Shown piece after piece: positions 1 to 9,691 of a stretch of DNA of 64,000 bases. The stretch is from Ruegeria sp. HKCCD8929. GTDB lineage: Bacteria > Pseudomonadota > Alphaproteobacteria > Rhodobacterales > Rhodobacteraceae. Position numbers and translations under genes: made by a program. Each line of letters begins with the position of its first letter. Positions within the stretch are counted from its first letter, which is position 1. Below the pieces are notes generated by a model that was not told where the DNA came from, made no database searches, and saw only the letters and a list, made by a program, of their open reading frames with translations. The stretch is taken from contig NZ_WPZY01000001.1 in NCBI RefSeq assembly GCF_013031405.1, positions 186,001 through 250,000 on the forward strand, read 5' to 3'.

Positions 1-376
1 CATGGGCGCTGGCATGGATCAGCGCATCGTGCAGCACCAGATCGCCTGCCGCCGGAAGCGTGGAGAAAATTGCCTGATTGGCCTGAAACCCGCCACCCAT
101 ATAAAGGGCGGCCTCGGCTCCGAAGAACCCGGCGGCTTCCTCCTCCAACGCCTCATGCTCGGGATGATTGCCGCGCAACAGGCGCGAGCCGCCCGAGCCC
201 ACGGGCACGCCGCGATCCAGCGCCTGCCGGGCGGCATCCTGCAACAGCGCTGAACCCGACAGTCCGAGGTAGTCGTTGGAGGCGAAGTCCAGCCCCCGGC
301 GCGGCGCGAGGCGGCGCAGGCGATGGCGCGCGGCCAAAGCCTCAAGTCCGCCGCCAAGCCGCGCGGCAACCGTCAT
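1..376 (-). CDS. bioF: 8-amino-7-oxononanoate synthase, 5' part (cut by window edge)
   Basis: PLP enzyme that condenses pimeloyl thioester with alanine in biotin synthesis. Only the first 125 codons lie in the window and the frame is open to the edge. Visible family motifs are FASNDYLGL near the N-terminus, the glycine-rich [11 protein letters not shown] segment, and HDALIHAS. The ATG (374-376) overlaps the bioB stop (373-375) as ATGA, so bioF is translationally coupled to bioB. There is no sign of damage; the truncation is only the window boundary. Later bio genes (bioD, bioA) probably follow off the left edge, which is inference. Confidence 0.93.
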   Translation of the reverse strand, partial: MTVAARLGGGLEALAARHRLRRLAPRRGLDFASNDYLGLSGSALLQDAARQALDRGVPVGSGGSRLLRGNHPEHEALEEEAAGFFGAEAALYMGGGFQANQAIFSTLPAAGDLVLHDALIHASAH

Positions 377-1353
377 TCGGCGGCTTCCTTGCAGGTGTGG
401 CCCTCGGCGCGCATCGGCCGGATGCCGAGCTTGGCGAAGAGCGCCATGTCGGTGTCTTCCTCGGGGTTTTCGGCCGTCAGCAGCGTGTCGCCCACGAAGA
501 TCGAGTTGGCACCGGCAAAGAAACACATGGCCTGCATCTCGTCGCTCATCTCGCTGCGGCCTGCCGACAGGCGCACATGCGATGTAGGCATCATGATGCG
601 GGCCAGCGCGATGATCCGGACAAAGGCGATCGGATCGAGCGGTTCGACATCCGCCAGCGGCGTGTCGGCCTGCGGCATCAGCATGTTGATCGGCACCGAA
701 TCCGGCGCCTCGGGCAGGTTGGCGAGCGTGACCAGCATGTCGATCCGGTCCGCATCTTCCTCGCCCATGCCCAGAATGCCGCCCGAGCACACCTTGATCC
801 CGGCCTCACGGACGCGGTTCAGCGTGTCGATCCGGTCGCCGAAGGTGCGGGTGGTGATGACCTTGGAGTAGTACCGCTCGGAGGTGTCGATATTGTGGTT
901 GTAGTAATCCAGCCCGGCGTCGCGCAACTGCACCACCTGAGTGTCGTCCAGCATGCCCAGCGTCATACAGGTTTCCATCCCCATGGCCTTGACGCCCTCG
1001 ACCATCGCTACCAGCGCGTCCATGTCGCGCGTTTTCGGCTCGCGCCAGGCGGCGCCCATGCAATAGCGCGTGGCGCCAGCCTCGCGCGCCTTGCGCGCCT
1101 CGCTCAGCACGCGCTCGACCTCGATCAGCTTGGAGGCGGAGAGTTTGGAGCCGTTCCGGGCCGATTGCGAGCAATAGGCGCAATCCTCGGCGCAGCCGCC
1201 GGTCTTGATCGAGAGCAGTTTCGACATTTGCACTTCGTTTGGGTCGAAATTGGCGCGATGCACCGTCTGCGCCTGATTGAGCAGGTCCATCAGCGGCATG
1301 TCGTGGAGCTTTTGAGCGGCCTCGCGGGTCCAGTTGGGTGAGTCTTTTGTCAT
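373..1353 (-). CDS. bioB: Biotin synthase (radical SAM)
   Basis: Inserts sulfur into dethiobiotin, the last step of biotin synthesis. It is 326 aa, normal for BioB. The radical-SAM cluster motif is Cys54-x3-Cys58-x2-Cys61, within [12 protein letters not shown]. The [2Fe-2S] ligand region shows the typical [19 protein letters not shown] and [11 protein letters not shown] segments, and VRLSAGR near the C-terminus carries the arginine ligand. First gene of a bioBF operon. The start is supported by alignment of the WTxxxAxxLxxxPLxDLLxxAQxVHR N-terminus with other BioB proteins. No Shine-Dalgarno is seen; the upstream 11 bases are instead occupied by a BioR-type box, and a second box lies 41 bp further out. 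Confidence 0.97.
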   Translation of the reverse strand: MTKDSPNWTREAAQKLHDMPLMDLLNQAQTVHRANFDPNEVQMSKLLSIKTGGCAEDCAYCSQSARNGSKLSASKLIEVERVLSEARKAREAGATRYCMGAAWREPKTRDMDALVAMVEGVKAMGMETCMTLGMLDDTQVVQLRDAGLDYYNHNIDTSERYYSKVITTRTFGDRIDTLNRVREAGIKVCSGGILGMGEEDADRIDMLVTLANLPEAPDSVPINMLMPQADTPLADVEPLDPIAFVRIIALARIMMPTSHVRLSAGRSEMSDEMQAMCFFAGANSIFVGDTLLTAENPEEDTDMALFAKLGIRPMRAEGHTCKEAAE

Positions 1354-1354
1354 T

Positions 1355-1364
1355 TTATAGATAA
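1355..1364. promoter_or_regulatory. BioR-type operator, proximal copy
   Basis: TTATAGATAA, one base away from the bioB start codon on the minus strand. It matches the alphaproteobacterial BioR consensus (TTATMKATAA), known as the operator of the GntR-family biotin repressor BioR. The identification is by motif and position; no bioR gene is in the window. Confidence 0.8.
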
Positions 1365-1395
1365 AATCTCGCGTCCATCATGATTACTCGAATCT

Positions 1396-1405
1396 TTATC
1401 TATAA
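1396..1405. promoter_or_regulatory. BioR-type operator, distal copy
   Basis: TTATCTATAA, the reverse complement of the proximal box, centred 41 bp upstream of it. On the minus strand the AT-rich TATAGAT inside it could act as a -10 element, so a repressor bound here would block bioB transcription. The 41-bp spacing (about four helical turns) would put two dimers on one face of the DNA. Confidence 0.8.
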
Positions 1406-1564
1406 AAAATATCGAGAGCAATGCGGCAATACTGACCAAGGCTTTTATAGCGAGATCAGCGTGTTAGATGGATTGCCGCGTTGCCCAACGCAAATCGGGG
1501 CGACTTGCCGAGGCCACCCCGATGTGCCGGGGACGGCAATGCCGCCCATCCTTGATAAGGCGCA

Positions 1565-3523
1565 TCAAAGCGTGATGCGGAACCGCGCGAACCCGTCGGG
1601 GCCGTCGCCTGCGCGCTCGATCTGCATGCCCTCCAACTGATCCATATAGTCCTCGGCCTTGGGTCCGGTGTCGAACAATACCGAGGTGCCGTCCAGCGGT
1701 GCAAATCGCCAGTTGCTGTCTGCACGCGGACTGATTGTGCCCTGCTCGACGATGTAGCGCACGATCACGTCGCGGTTGGTGTCGGGGCCTTCGAACACGG
1801 TGGTCTCGGGCGAAGCGCCCGGGAAGTTGCCGCCGCCGCCTGCGCGGTAATTGTTGGTGGCGATGATGAACTGCTGATCCGGGTCGACGGGCTGGCCATC
1901 GTAGGTCAGGTTCACAATGCGGCTGGCCTCGGGATTGATGAGATTGCCTTTGGGATCGTATTTCGACGGCTGCGAAAGGTCGATCTGGTACTCGACCCCG
2001 TCGATCACGTCGAAATTGTAGGACGGGAATTCGGGGTTCAGCAGCACCACATTCTGCGCGCCGGGCTCGACCTGATTGAATATGCCGGCAGAGCGTTCCA
2101 GCCAGTCCTTGACCTGTGCGCCGCTGACCAGAACCGCACGGGCGGTGTTGGGGTAGAGGTAGAGATCGGCCACGTTCTTGATTGCCACATCGCCTTTAGG
2201 AACATCGGTGAAATACTCAGGCCCGCCGCGCCCACCGGCCTTGAAGGGGGCAGCCGCAGAGAGGATCGGCAAACCTTCGTGTTCGGTGCCGGTCATCATC
2301 TGTCCGATGTACCAGGTCTGTGCGATCGAGACGATCTGCACCGACGGGTCGTCGGCGACCAGCGCAAAGTAGCTGTGCAGGGGCGCGTCGGTCTTGCCCA
2401 CCGCGCGGCGGACATAGGCCAGGGTCTGGTCATGTTCGGCCTGCACCGACTCCAGCACTTTCTGGTCGCTTTCGACCAGAGCGGTGATCGAGCGATCCTC
2501 GTTGCGTTTCGAGATCGGCCGCGCCTCGGAGGTATGGCTGACGATGCGCCATGCGCCGCCCTCGTGTTCCAGCATCAGATCCACCAGCCCTAGATGACTG
2601 CCCCAGAAGCCGCCCATGGCCGCCGGTTTGCCCATGATGGTTCCGGCGGCGGCATCGACCCCTGCGGCGCCCTCATAGTCCGGGCCGGGGAAGACGCGGT
2701 GGTGGTGGCCGGTCAGAATGGCGTCGATTCCGTCGACACCCGCCAGGGGGACCGAGGCGTTCTCCATCCCGTCGCTCGCATCGGCCGCGCCAATGCCCGA
2801 ATGGGACAGGGCGATGATGATGTCGGCGCCTTGTTCCTTGATCTGCGGCACATAGGCCTGTGCGGTCTGCACGATGTCGCGGGCCTGCACGTTGCCCTCA
2901 AGGTGCCGCCGGTCCCAGTTCATGATTTGCGGCGGCACGAAGCCGATCAGCCCGATCCTGATCGGATGCTGAGTGCCCGAACCATCGGTGACGGTGTGGT
3001 CAAGGATGACGTAGGGCGGGATGAGCGTCGTGTCCTGGGTCGGATCGCTGCCCATTTCCTTGACCACATTGGCCGATACCACCGGGAAATTCGCGCCGTT
3101 GAGCGACTTCATCAGGAAATCGAGGCCATAGTTGAACTCATGATTGCCCAGCGTCGAGGCGTCGAAATTCAGCGTGTTCATGGCCTGAATGATGGGGTGC
3201 ATGTCCCCATCCTTCATGCCGCGCTCATAGGCGATATAGTCGCCCATCGGGTTGCCCTGCAGGAAATCGCCATTGTCGATCAGCAGTGAGTTCGTTGCCT
3301 CGGCCCGGATGTCGTTGATGAGGCTCGCGGTGCGCGCCAGACCCACCGTGTCGCGCGGTTTGTCGGCGTAGTAGTCATAGGGGAACACATGCACATGCAG
3401 GTCGGTCGTTTCCATGATGCGTAGATGTGCCTGATTGCCCGCGGCACGGATCGAAAACGGGTGCAGCGCGATGAGCCCGGCGGAGCCTGCGATGAAGTTG
3501 CGGCGATTGAGTGTGAGGGGCAT
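1565..3523 (-). CDS. Periplasmic 2',3'-cyclic-nucleotide 2'-phosphodiesterase / 5'- or 3'-nucleotidase
   Basis: Metallophosphoesterase of the CpdB/UshA family that strips phosphate from exogenous nucleotides. It is 652 aa, against 647 for E. coli CpdB. N-terminal dimetal motifs are TTDLHVHVFPYDYY, DNGDFLQGNP, LGNHEFNYG, SHSGIG and LTGHHHR; the C-terminal half is the 5'-nucleotidase substrate domain. The ATG at 3521-3523 is preferred over upstream frames because GGAGG lies 7 nt before it. The protein then begins with NRRNFIAG plus a hydrophobic stretch, a Tat-like twin-arginine signal. It stands alone, with 125 bp to the upstream gene. A phosphate-scavenging role is inferred from the family. 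Confidence 0.9.
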   Translation of the reverse strand: MPLTLNRRNFIAGSAGLIALHPFSIRAAGNQAHLRIMETTDLHVHVFPYDYYADKPRDTVGLARTASLINDIRAEATNSLLIDNGDFLQGNPMGDYIAYERGMKDGDMHPIIQAMNTLNFDASTLGNHEFNYGLDFLMKSLNGANFPVVSANVVKEMGSDPTQDTTLIPPYVILDHTVTDGSGTQHPIRIGLIGFVPPQIMNWDRRHLEGNVQARDIVQTAQAYVPQIKEQGADIIIALSHSGIGAADASDGMENASVPLAGVDGIDAILTGHHHRVFPGPDYEGAAGVDAAAGTIMGKPAAMGGFWGSHLGLVDLMLEHEGGAWRIVSHTSEARPISKRNEDRSITALVESDQKVLESVQAEHDQTLAYVRRAVGKTDAPLHSYFALVADDPSVQIVSIAQTWYIGQMMTGTEHEGLPILSAAAPFKAGGRGGPEYFTDVPKGDVAIKNVADLYLYPNTARAVLVSGAQVKDWLERSAGIFNQVEPGAQNVVLLNPEFPSYNFDVIDGVEYQIDLSQPSKYDPKGNLINPEASRIVNLTYDGQPVDPDQQFIIATNNYRAGGGGNFPGASPETTVFEGPDTNRDVIVRYIVEQGTISPRADSNWRFAPLDGTSVLFDTGPKAEDYMDQLEGMQIERAGDGPDGFARFRITL

Positions 3524-3648
3524 GTCGAGATCCTCCAGAATCTGTATGCCCCTCTTATAGCACGGTCTTTGTAACGATGAGACGGTGGCGTCGCTTGAGC
3601 GGCGGACCGGGGAAGGCCGTCGCAAATGCGCGGGTTTATAGCGGGTTT

Positions 3649-4764
3649 TCAGGCAAGCGGATCGGTTCGGAACAAACGGATCTTGGTGCCGCCGTGATCC
3701 ACCACCGGGCCGGGTGGCAGCAGCGGCAGACGTGTTGCGCGGGCCAAACCGGGGGTCGTCGTCACGATCCCAACGCGCCAGCCCCGGAAATTCTGGGCAA
3801 GCGTTTTACCGAGTGCGCCGTAGAGTGAACGCAGGCGCTTTTCGTCTCCGATCCGGGCGCCGTAAGGCGGGTTCACGATGACCAGACCGGGCGGGCCATC
3901 GGGGGCCTTGAGATCGCTGACGACGCGGTGCTGAAACCGGGTGAGCCCGTCCACTCCGGCGCGGGTCGCGTTGGTGCGGCTGGCCTCGATCGCGCCGGTG
4001 TTGCGGTCTGAGCCGTGGAACGTGATGTCGGTGTCGCGCCGGGTGTCGGCGCTGCGCATCGCGTTCCACGCGGCGGCATCGAATGAGGCGAGCTGTTCAA
4101 AGGCAAAGCTGCGGGACCGGCCGGGGTTGAGGCCAAGCGCGATCTCGGCGGCCTCGATGACAAAAGTGCCCGAGCCGCACATCGGGTCCAGCACCGGCTC
4201 GGACCCGGCAAACCCGCATTCGCGAAGGAACATCGCCGCCATGGTTTCGCGCATGGGGGCTTTGGCAACCGCTTCTTTGTGGCCGCGTTTGTGTAGTGGC
4301 TCGCCCGAGGTGTCGAGCGAAAAGGTGCAGAGGTCCTTTTCGATCCGCAGCATTACCCGCAGACTGGATTCCGACGAAATCTGTGCGCCGAGTGTTTCGG
4401 TAATCGCGGTCTCAATCCGCTGACGGGCGGCACCTGCGTGGTAGATGCGGGACTTGCGGCAGGTGGCCTCGACCTTCACCGAAACATCGGGGCGCAGGAA
4501 GTCGGCCCATGGAAACTTGCGGGCGCGCTTGTCGAGCTGGGCCAGATGCACCGCCGGGAAAGAGCCGATACGCACCAGAACCTTGTTGGCGCCGCGCAAC
4601 TCCAGATTGGCGCGCCACACTTCGGACCAGCCGCCCCGGCAGGTGACACCGCCGGGCACCTTGCGGGCGCCGACAAAGCCCTTTTCCGCGGCCTCGGCGC
4701 ATAACGGCACCTCAAGGCCGGGCGTGGCCACCAGAAAAATCTCGAACGCGTCCGTCTTGCTCAT
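3649..4764 (-). CDS. THUMP-domain class I SAM-dependent RNA methyltransferase (RlmL N-terminal-half type)
   Basis: Predicted N2-guanine methyltransferase of 23S rRNA, COG0116 family, 371 aa. The THUMP RNA-binding domain occupies roughly residues 45-155. The Rossmann methyltransferase follows, with SAM motif I DPMCGSGTF (193-201) and catalytic motif IV NPPYG (298-302), typical of base-amino methylation. It corresponds to the N-terminal half of E. coli RlmL and lacks the fused RlmK half, as in many alphaproteobacteria. Older annotations call this family 'N6-adenine-specific DNA methylase'. Divergent from nqrA across a 302-bp region. Confidence 0.87.
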   Translation of the reverse strand: MSKTDAFEIFLVATPGLEVPLCAEAAEKGFVGARKVPGGVTCRGGWSEVWRANLELRGANKVLVRIGSFPAVHLAQLDKRARKFPWADFLRPDVSVKVEATCRKSRIYHAGAARQRIETAITETLGAQISSESSLRVMLRIEKDLCTFSLDTSGEPLHKRGHKEAVAKAPMRETMAAMFLRECGFAGSEPVLDPMCGSGTFVIEAAEIALGLNPGRSRSFAFEQLASFDAAAWNAMRSADTRRDTDITFHGSDRNTGAIEASRTNATRAGVDGLTRFQHRVVSDLKAPDGPPGLVIVNPPYGARIGDEKRLRSLYGALGKTLAQNFRGWRVGIVTTTPGLARATRLPLLPPGPVVDHGGTKIRLFRTDPLA

Positions 4765-5066
4765 GACCGTTGCATATACGGGCGTCGCGGTAGGGGCGAC
4801 AGGTTTTCGGCCCCGGGCAGGATTATTGCGCGAAATTGCGACACCTCGTCCAAAAGTGACCTTTGGCCGTCTGTTTGAGCGGTAACAGGTTTGCCTTTAT
4901 CCGTGTCGCCGCGTAAACGGTCGTCTAACCGGAGTGGCCCTTGCGGATTCCCGCCGATTTCTGGCGGATTTGCCGGGGCGTTGGCCAGAGCTTCCGGGTA
5001 TTTGCTTTGTAAAAGCATCCAGTAGGAACGCACCGCCACGGAAATGGGGCTCGAAAACGTAGCGAC
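4765..5066. other. Divergent intergenic region between rRNA methyltransferase and nqrA
   Basis: 302 bp without a credible gene. It must hold the promoters of both flanking genes. The only obvious symmetry is TGCTTT-GTA-AAAGCA at 5003-5017, 50 bp before nqrA, which could be an operator or chance. No strong Shine-Dalgarno precedes nqrA. Confidence 0.5.
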
Positions 5067-6410
5067 ATGCAGACTTTCAAACTGAAAAAGGGGCTGGACC
5101 TGCCGGTTGCAGGCGCGCCTGAACAGAAAATCCACCCGGGGCCCGAGTTTGGGACGGTTGCGGTGCTGGGCGCCGACTATCTCGGTCTGAAACCGCGCAT
5201 GCTGGTGCAGGAAGGCGATGAGGTACAGCGCGGCACGCCGCTTTTCTGTCACAAGGACGCGCCGGACGCGATGATGGTCGCCCCGATGAGCGGCAAGGTG
5301 GTCGCGATCAACCGGGGCGCGCGGCGGGTGCTGCAGAGCGTGGTGATCGAGGTTGGTGATTTCAACGATACCGGCGTGGATTTCTCGGGCGTGGGCGACG
5401 CCGAAACCGCCGAGGGCATGACCACGAAACTGTGTGCCGCAGGCCTGTGGACCGCGTTGCGCACGCGGCCCTATTCCAAGATGCCGGTGCCCGGCGAGGC
5501 GCCGCTGGCGATCTATGTGACCGCGATGGACAGCGAGCCGCTGGCCGGGGATGCGGCGCTGATTATCGGCGAAGAAGAACTGGCTTTTACTGCCGGTCTG
5601 GGCGCACTCTCGAAGCTGACCGAGGGCAAGACCTATCTCTGCCACAAAGAGGGTGACAGCCTGCCTGGCGGCGATCTGCCCGGGGTCGAGGCGGCGGCCT
5701 TTGCGGGCCCGCATCCGGCCGGTCTGGCGGGCACCCATATCCATTTCTTGCAGCCTCCCACGGCGGAAACGCAGGTCTGGACCATCGGCTATCAGGACGT
5801 GATCGTCATCGGGCGTCTGGTGCTGACCGGCCATCTGGACCCCAATATCGTCGTGGCTCTGTCGGGGCCAGCCGCGCGCCAGCCGCGCCTGATCCGCACC
5901 GTCATGGGCGCCTCGACCGAGGATTTGACCCGGGACGAGATCGACGCGGACGGTCCGGTGCGGGTGATCTCGGGTTCGATCTTGTCGGGACGCCATGCGG
6001 ATGGGCCGTTTGGCTATCTGAGCCGTTTTGCCCGCCAGATCACCATCATCCGCGAGGATAGTGGGCAGATCCCGATGGGCTGGATTCGCCCGATGCCGTC
6101 AAAATACGCGGTGCAGCCGGTGCTGGGCTCGGCGTTCGCCAAGAAGCTCTATGCGCTGACCAGCAATCTCAACGGTGGCCGCCGTGCCATGGTGCCGACC
6201 GGCACGTTCGAAGAGCTGATGCCGCAGGACTACCTGCCGACTCAGCTTTTGCGCGCGCTGCTGGTGATGGACACCGACACCGCGCAGGCGCTGGGTGCGC
6301 TAGAGCTGGACGAAGAGGATCTGGGCCTTGTCGGCTTTGCCTGTCCGGCCAAATACGAATACGGGCTCGCGCTCCGCGACTGCCTGACCAAGATTGAAAA
6401 GGAGGGCTGA
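5067..6410 (+). CDS. nqrA: Na+-translocating NADH:quinone reductase subunit A
   Basis: Cytoplasm-facing subunit of the Na+-NQR complex, which couples NADH oxidation and quinone reduction to Na+ export. It is 447 aa, matching the roughly 446 aa of Vibrio NqrA. Family segments include LKKGLDLPVAGAPEQ at the N-terminus, HPGLxxVxxGADYxGxKPxM-type sequence, and SGSVLSG/SGSILSGR further on. No cofactor motif is expected in this subunit. First gene of a tight six-gene operon, with 5 bp to nqrB. The start is set by homology of the N-terminus; the ribosome site is weak. Confidence 0.97.
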   Translation: MQTFKLKKGLDLPVAGAPEQKIHPGPEFGTVAVLGADYLGLKPRMLVQEGDEVQRGTPLFCHKDAPDAMMVAPMSGKVVAINRGARRVLQSVVIEVGDFNDTGVDFSGVGDAETAEGMTTKLCAAGLWTALRTRPYSKMPVPGEAPLAIYVTAMDSEPLAGDAALIIGEEELAFTAGLGALSKLTEGKTYLCHKEGDSLPGGDLPGVEAAAFAGPHPAGLAGTHIHFLQPPTAETQVWTIGYQDVIVIGRLVLTGHLDPNIVVALSGPAARQPRLIRTVMGASTEDLTRDEIDADGPVRVISGSILSGRHADGPFGYLSRFARQITIIREDSGQIPMGWIRPMPSKYAVQPVLGSAFAKKLYALTSNLNGGRRAMVPTGTFEELMPQDYLPTQLLRALLVMDTDTAQALGALELDEEDLGLVGFACPAKYEYGLALRDCLTKIEKEG

Positions 6411-6415
6411 GCCGG

Positions 6416-7624
6416 ATGGGTTTGCGCAGCTTCTTTGACCGGATCGAGCCGCACTTCACCAAGGGTGGCCGGTACGAGAAACTCTTTCCCGTCTACGAGA
6501 TGGTCGAGAGCTTTATCTACACGCCGAAAACCGTCACCACCGTGGCGCCGCATGCCCGGTCCTACGTGGATATGAAGCGGATCATGACCTATGTGGTCAT
6601 CGCGACGATCCCCTGCATCTTGTGGGGCATGTGGAATACCGGTTATCAGGCCAATTCGGCGATTGCCGCATTGGGCCCGGAGTCGGCCACGGGCTGGCGG
6701 ATCGCCCTGTTGCAGATGTTTGGCATCTCGCTGGACTCGGCGAGCATCTTTGGCAACGTGATGCACGGATTGCTCTATTTCCTGCCGATCTACATCGTCA
6801 CACTGGTGGCCGGGGGTATCTTCGAGGTTATCTTTGCCACCGTGCGCGGGCACGAGGTAAACGAAGGTTTCCTTGTCACGTCAATGCTCTATGCCCTGAT
6901 CATGCCGGCCACTGCGCCGCTGTGGCAGGTGGCCTTGGGGATCATCTTCGGCGTCGTGATTGGCAAGGAAGTCTTTGGCGGCACCGGCAAGAACTTCCTC
7001 AACCCGGCGCTTGTGGGTCGGGCCTTTCTGTATTTCGCCTATCCCGCCGACATGTCGGGCGATGCCATCTGGACCCCGGTCGACGGGTTCTCGGGCGCGA
7101 CGGCGCTGGCGGTGTCGGCAGCGGATGGCTATCAGGCGCTGGCCGCCGATGGCATCACCTGGTGGAGCGCGTTCTACGGCACCATTCAGGGCAGCTTCGG
7201 CGAGACCTCGACGCTGGCCTGCATCATCGGGCTGGCCTTTCTGCTGGTCACCAAGATCGCGAATTATCGCCTGATCGTGGGCTGTCTGGCGGGCACGATC
7301 GTGTTTACGTGGCTGTTGAATCTGATCGGGTCGGACACCAACCCGATGTTCGCCTTGCCGTGGTATTGGCACATCGTGCTGGGCGGTTATGCCTTTGGTC
7401 TGGCCTTCATGGTGACCGAGCCGGTGTCGGCCAGCCACACCAACATGGGGCGCTATATCTATGGCGCGCTGATCGGTGTCATGGTTGTGTTGATCCGGGT
7501 CGTGAACCCAGCTTTCCCCGAAGGCATGATGCTGGCAATCCTGTTCGGGAACGTCTTTGCCCCGCTGATCGACCATTTCGTCGTGCAGGCCAATATCAAA
7601 CGGAGGGCGCGTCGCCATGTCTGA
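6416..7624 (+). CDS. nqrB: Na+-NQR subunit B (FMN-binding membrane subunit)
   Basis: Polytopic inner-membrane subunit, 402 aa, carrying covalent FMN and non-covalent riboflavin and lining the Na+ path. The flavinylation motif DGFSGATALA is present, with the acceptor threonine at residue 229 (Vibrio Thr236). About ten hydrophobic segments are visible. It overlaps nqrC by 8 bp, consistent with translational coupling. The FMN must be attached by an ApbE flavin transferase, which is not encoded in this window. Confidence 0.97.
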   Translation: MGLRSFFDRIEPHFTKGGRYEKLFPVYEMVESFIYTPKTVTTVAPHARSYVDMKRIMTYVVIATIPCILWGMWNTGYQANSAIAALGPESATGWRIALLQMFGISLDSASIFGNVMHGLLYFLPIYIVTLVAGGIFEVIFATVRGHEVNEGFLVTSMLYALIMPATAPLWQVALGIIFGVVIGKEVFGGTGKNFLNPALVGRAFLYFAYPADMSGDAIWTPVDGFSGATALAVSAADGYQALAADGITWWSAFYGTIQGSFGETSTLACIIGLAFLLVTKIANYRLIVGCLAGTIVFTWLLNLIGSDTNPMFALPWYWHIVLGGYAFGLAFMVTEPVSASHTNMGRYIYGALIGVMVVLIRVVNPAFPEGMMLAILFGNVFAPLIDHFVVQANIKRRARRHV

Positions 7625-8420
7625 CACGCAGAACAAGGGCCTTATCGCCCGGTTCCTGGCAGCCTCGCCGGACTCGGTTGGCAAGACGATCATCGTCGCA
7701 GTTGCGGTATGTCTTGTGGCCTCGATGATCGTTTCGGCAGCGGCGGTCAGCCTGCGCCCGGTGCAGGAGGCCAACAAGCTCAAGGACAAGCAGGTGAACA
7801 TCCTACAGGTGGCGGGAGTCTACGAGCCCGGCATCAACGTGGGCGAGGCCTTTGCCGCGTTCGAGCCGCAGGTGCTGGAACTGGAAAGCGGCGCGTTCAC
7901 GGATCAGTTCGATGCAGCAACCTTTGACGATCTGGCCGCGGCCAGCGATCCTGAGTTGAGCGTCGCCCTTGCCGACGATCCTGCGGGTATTGGCCGCAAG
8001 GCGAAGTATCGCGTGATCTATCTGCTGCGCGACGACGCGGGCGGGCTGGACAAGGTGATCCTGCCGATCCACGGCTACGGGCTGTGGTCCACGCTCTATG
8101 GCTTCATCGCGCTTGAGGCCAATGGCAACGATATCTACGGCCTGCAATTCTATCAGCATGGCGAAACCCCGGGCCTTGGCGCCGAGGTGGACAACCCGCG
8201 CTGGAAGACCCTGTGGCAGGGCAAGCGGCTGCATGACGATGCGGGTAATCTGCAGATCACCGTCGCCAGGTCGCAGCCCGCCGCCGGTGCCGATCACCAT
8301 ATCGACGGGCTGGCCGGAGCGACGCTGACCACGGTTGGTGTCGACAACCTGGTGAAATTCTGGATGGGCGATCAGGGATACGCCCCGTTCCTGGCGAAAC
8401 TGCAAGCGGGAGAGATCTGA
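7617..8420 (+). CDS. nqrC: Na+-NQR subunit C (covalent FMN subunit)
   Basis: Membrane-anchored periplasmic flavoprotein, 267 aa. One N-terminal membrane segment lies at about residues 22-45. The C-terminal FMN-binding motif is [10 protein letters not shown], with predicted flavinylated Thr236; an alanine replaces the more common serine of SGAT. It overlaps nqrB by 8 bp, and its last base is the first of nqrD. Electron transfer within NQR passes through this FMN after NqrF. Confidence 0.96.
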   Translation: MSDTQNKGLIARFLAASPDSVGKTIIVAVAVCLVASMIVSAAAVSLRPVQEANKLKDKQVNILQVAGVYEPGINVGEAFAAFEPQVLELESGAFTDQFDAATFDDLAAASDPELSVALADDPAGIGRKAKYRVIYLLRDDAGGLDKVILPIHGYGLWSTLYGFIALEANGNDIYGLQFYQHGETPGLGAEVDNPRWKTLWQGKRLHDDAGNLQITVARSQPAAGADHHIDGLAGATLTTVGVDNLVKFWMGDQGYAPFLAKLQAGEI

Positions 8421-9073
8421 TGTCCCAGACCAAGAAAGAGCTGTTGGTCGATCCACTTGTCGACAACAACCCGATCACGCTGCAGGTGCTGGGCATCTGT
8501 TCGGCGCCGGCGGTGACCTCGTCGTTGCAGGTGGCGTTCGTCATGGCGCTGGCGGTGACCTTCGTAACTGGCTTTGCGTCGATGTTCATCTCGATCCTGC
8601 GCAACCAGATCCCCGGCTCGATCCGGATCATTGTACAGATGGTGATCATCGCCTCGCTGGTGATCCTGGTGGACCAGATCCTGAAGGCATACGCCTTCCA
8701 GATCTCGAAAACCCTGTCGGTCTTCGTGGGCCTGATCATTACCAACTGCATCGTGATGGGCCGCGCCGAGGCCTTTGCAATGAAAAACCCGCCTATGGCG
8801 TCCTTCATTGACGGTGTCGGCAACGGGATGGGTTATGGCCTGATCCTGCTGTTGGTGGGTTTCATTCGCGAATTGTTCGGCGCCGGGTCGCTGTTCGGTG
8901 TCACCATTCTGGAGACCGTGAACAACGGTGGCTGGTATGTGCCCAACGGCATGCTGCTGCTGCCGCCTTCGGCGTTCTTTATCATCGGTCTGATCATCTG
9001 GGCCTTCCGCACGTGGAAGCCGGACCAGATCGAAGAACGTGAATACAAGATCCAGTCGGTGGAGGCGCACTGA
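8420..9073 (+). CDS. nqrD: Na+-NQR subunit D
   Basis: Small polytopic membrane subunit, 217 aa, with about six membrane segments. Cys27 (VLGICSAPA) and Cys110 (IITNCIVMG) sit in the half-helices that, with two cysteines of NqrE, hold the intramembrane iron centre known from Vibrio NQR. Its ends share single bases with nqrC and nqrE, an extremely compact arrangement. Confidence 0.96.
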   Translation: MSQTKKELLVDPLVDNNPITLQVLGICSAPAVTSSLQVAFVMALAVTFVTGFASMFISILRNQIPGSIRIIVQMVIIASLVILVDQILKAYAFQISKTLSVFVGLIITNCIVMGRAEAFAMKNPPMASFIDGVGNGMGYGLILLLVGFIRELFGAGSLFGVTILETVNNGGWYVPNGMLLLPPSAFFIIGLIIWAFRTWKPDQIEEREYKIQSVEAH

Positions 9074-9681
9074 TGGAAGGGCTCATCTCGCTGGCCGTCA
9101 AGGCCATCTTTGTCGAAAACCTGGCGCTCAGCTTCTTCCTCGGCATGTGTACCTTCATCGCGGTGTCGAAAAAGATCTCGACCGCGCTGGGCCTGGGGAT
9201 TTCGGTGATGGTCGTGCAGGCGATCACCGTGCCGACGAACAACCTGTTGCTGACCTACCTGCTGAAACCGGGCGCGCTGGCCTGGGCCGGGTTCCCGGAT
9301 GTGGATCTGACCTTTCTCGGACTGATTTCCTATATCGGTGTGATCGCGGCGATGGTGCAGATCCTGGAGATGATCCTCGACAAGTACTTCCCGCCGCTCT
9401 ACAACGCGCTGGGGATCTTCCTGCCACTGATCACTGTGAACTGCGCCATTCTTGGCGGGTCGCTCTTCATGGTGGAACGCGACTATAACTTTGCCGAGGC
9501 GGCGACCTATGGTTTGTCCTCCGGCTTTGGCTGGGCGCTGGCCATCACCGCGATGGCGGGCGTGCGCGAAAAGCTGAAATATTCGGACATTCCGGACGGG
9601 CTGCAGGGCCTTGGTATCACCTTCATCACCGCGGGGCTGATGGCGATGGCCTTCATGTCCTTCTCGGGCGTCAAACTGTAA
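9073..9681 (+). CDS. nqrE: Na+-NQR subunit E
   Basis: Paralogue and partner of NqrD, 202 aa, with about six membrane segments and inverted topology. Cys26 (FLGMCTFIA) and Cys124 (TVNCAILGG) supply the other two ligands of the intramembrane iron centre, so all four expected cysteines are present in the operon. 10 bp separate it from nqrF. Confidence 0.96.
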   Translation: MEGLISLAVKAIFVENLALSFFLGMCTFIAVSKKISTALGLGISVMVVQAITVPTNNLLLTYLLKPGALAWAGFPDVDLTFLGLISYIGVIAAMVQILEMILDKYFPPLYNALGIFLPLITVNCAILGGSLFMVERDYNFAEAATYGLSSGFGWALAITAMAGVREKLKYSDIPDGLQGLGITFITAGLMAMAFMSFSGVKL

Positions 9682-9691
9682 GGGGGCGGGA

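Noticed and set aside
1-376. bioF as a truncated pseudogene
   Set aside because: The frame is uninterrupted to the window edge; only the window boundary shortens it.
70-1341. 423-codon plus-strand frame opposite bioB and bioF
   Set aside because: It is antisense to two genes with clear catalytic motifs, has low-complexity Arg/His/Gly-rich translation and no ribosome site.
4761-5996. 411-codon minus-strand frame opposite the first part of nqrA
   Set aside because: Antisense shadow of a well-conserved gene; the composition is His/Arg/Gln-rich and matches no family.
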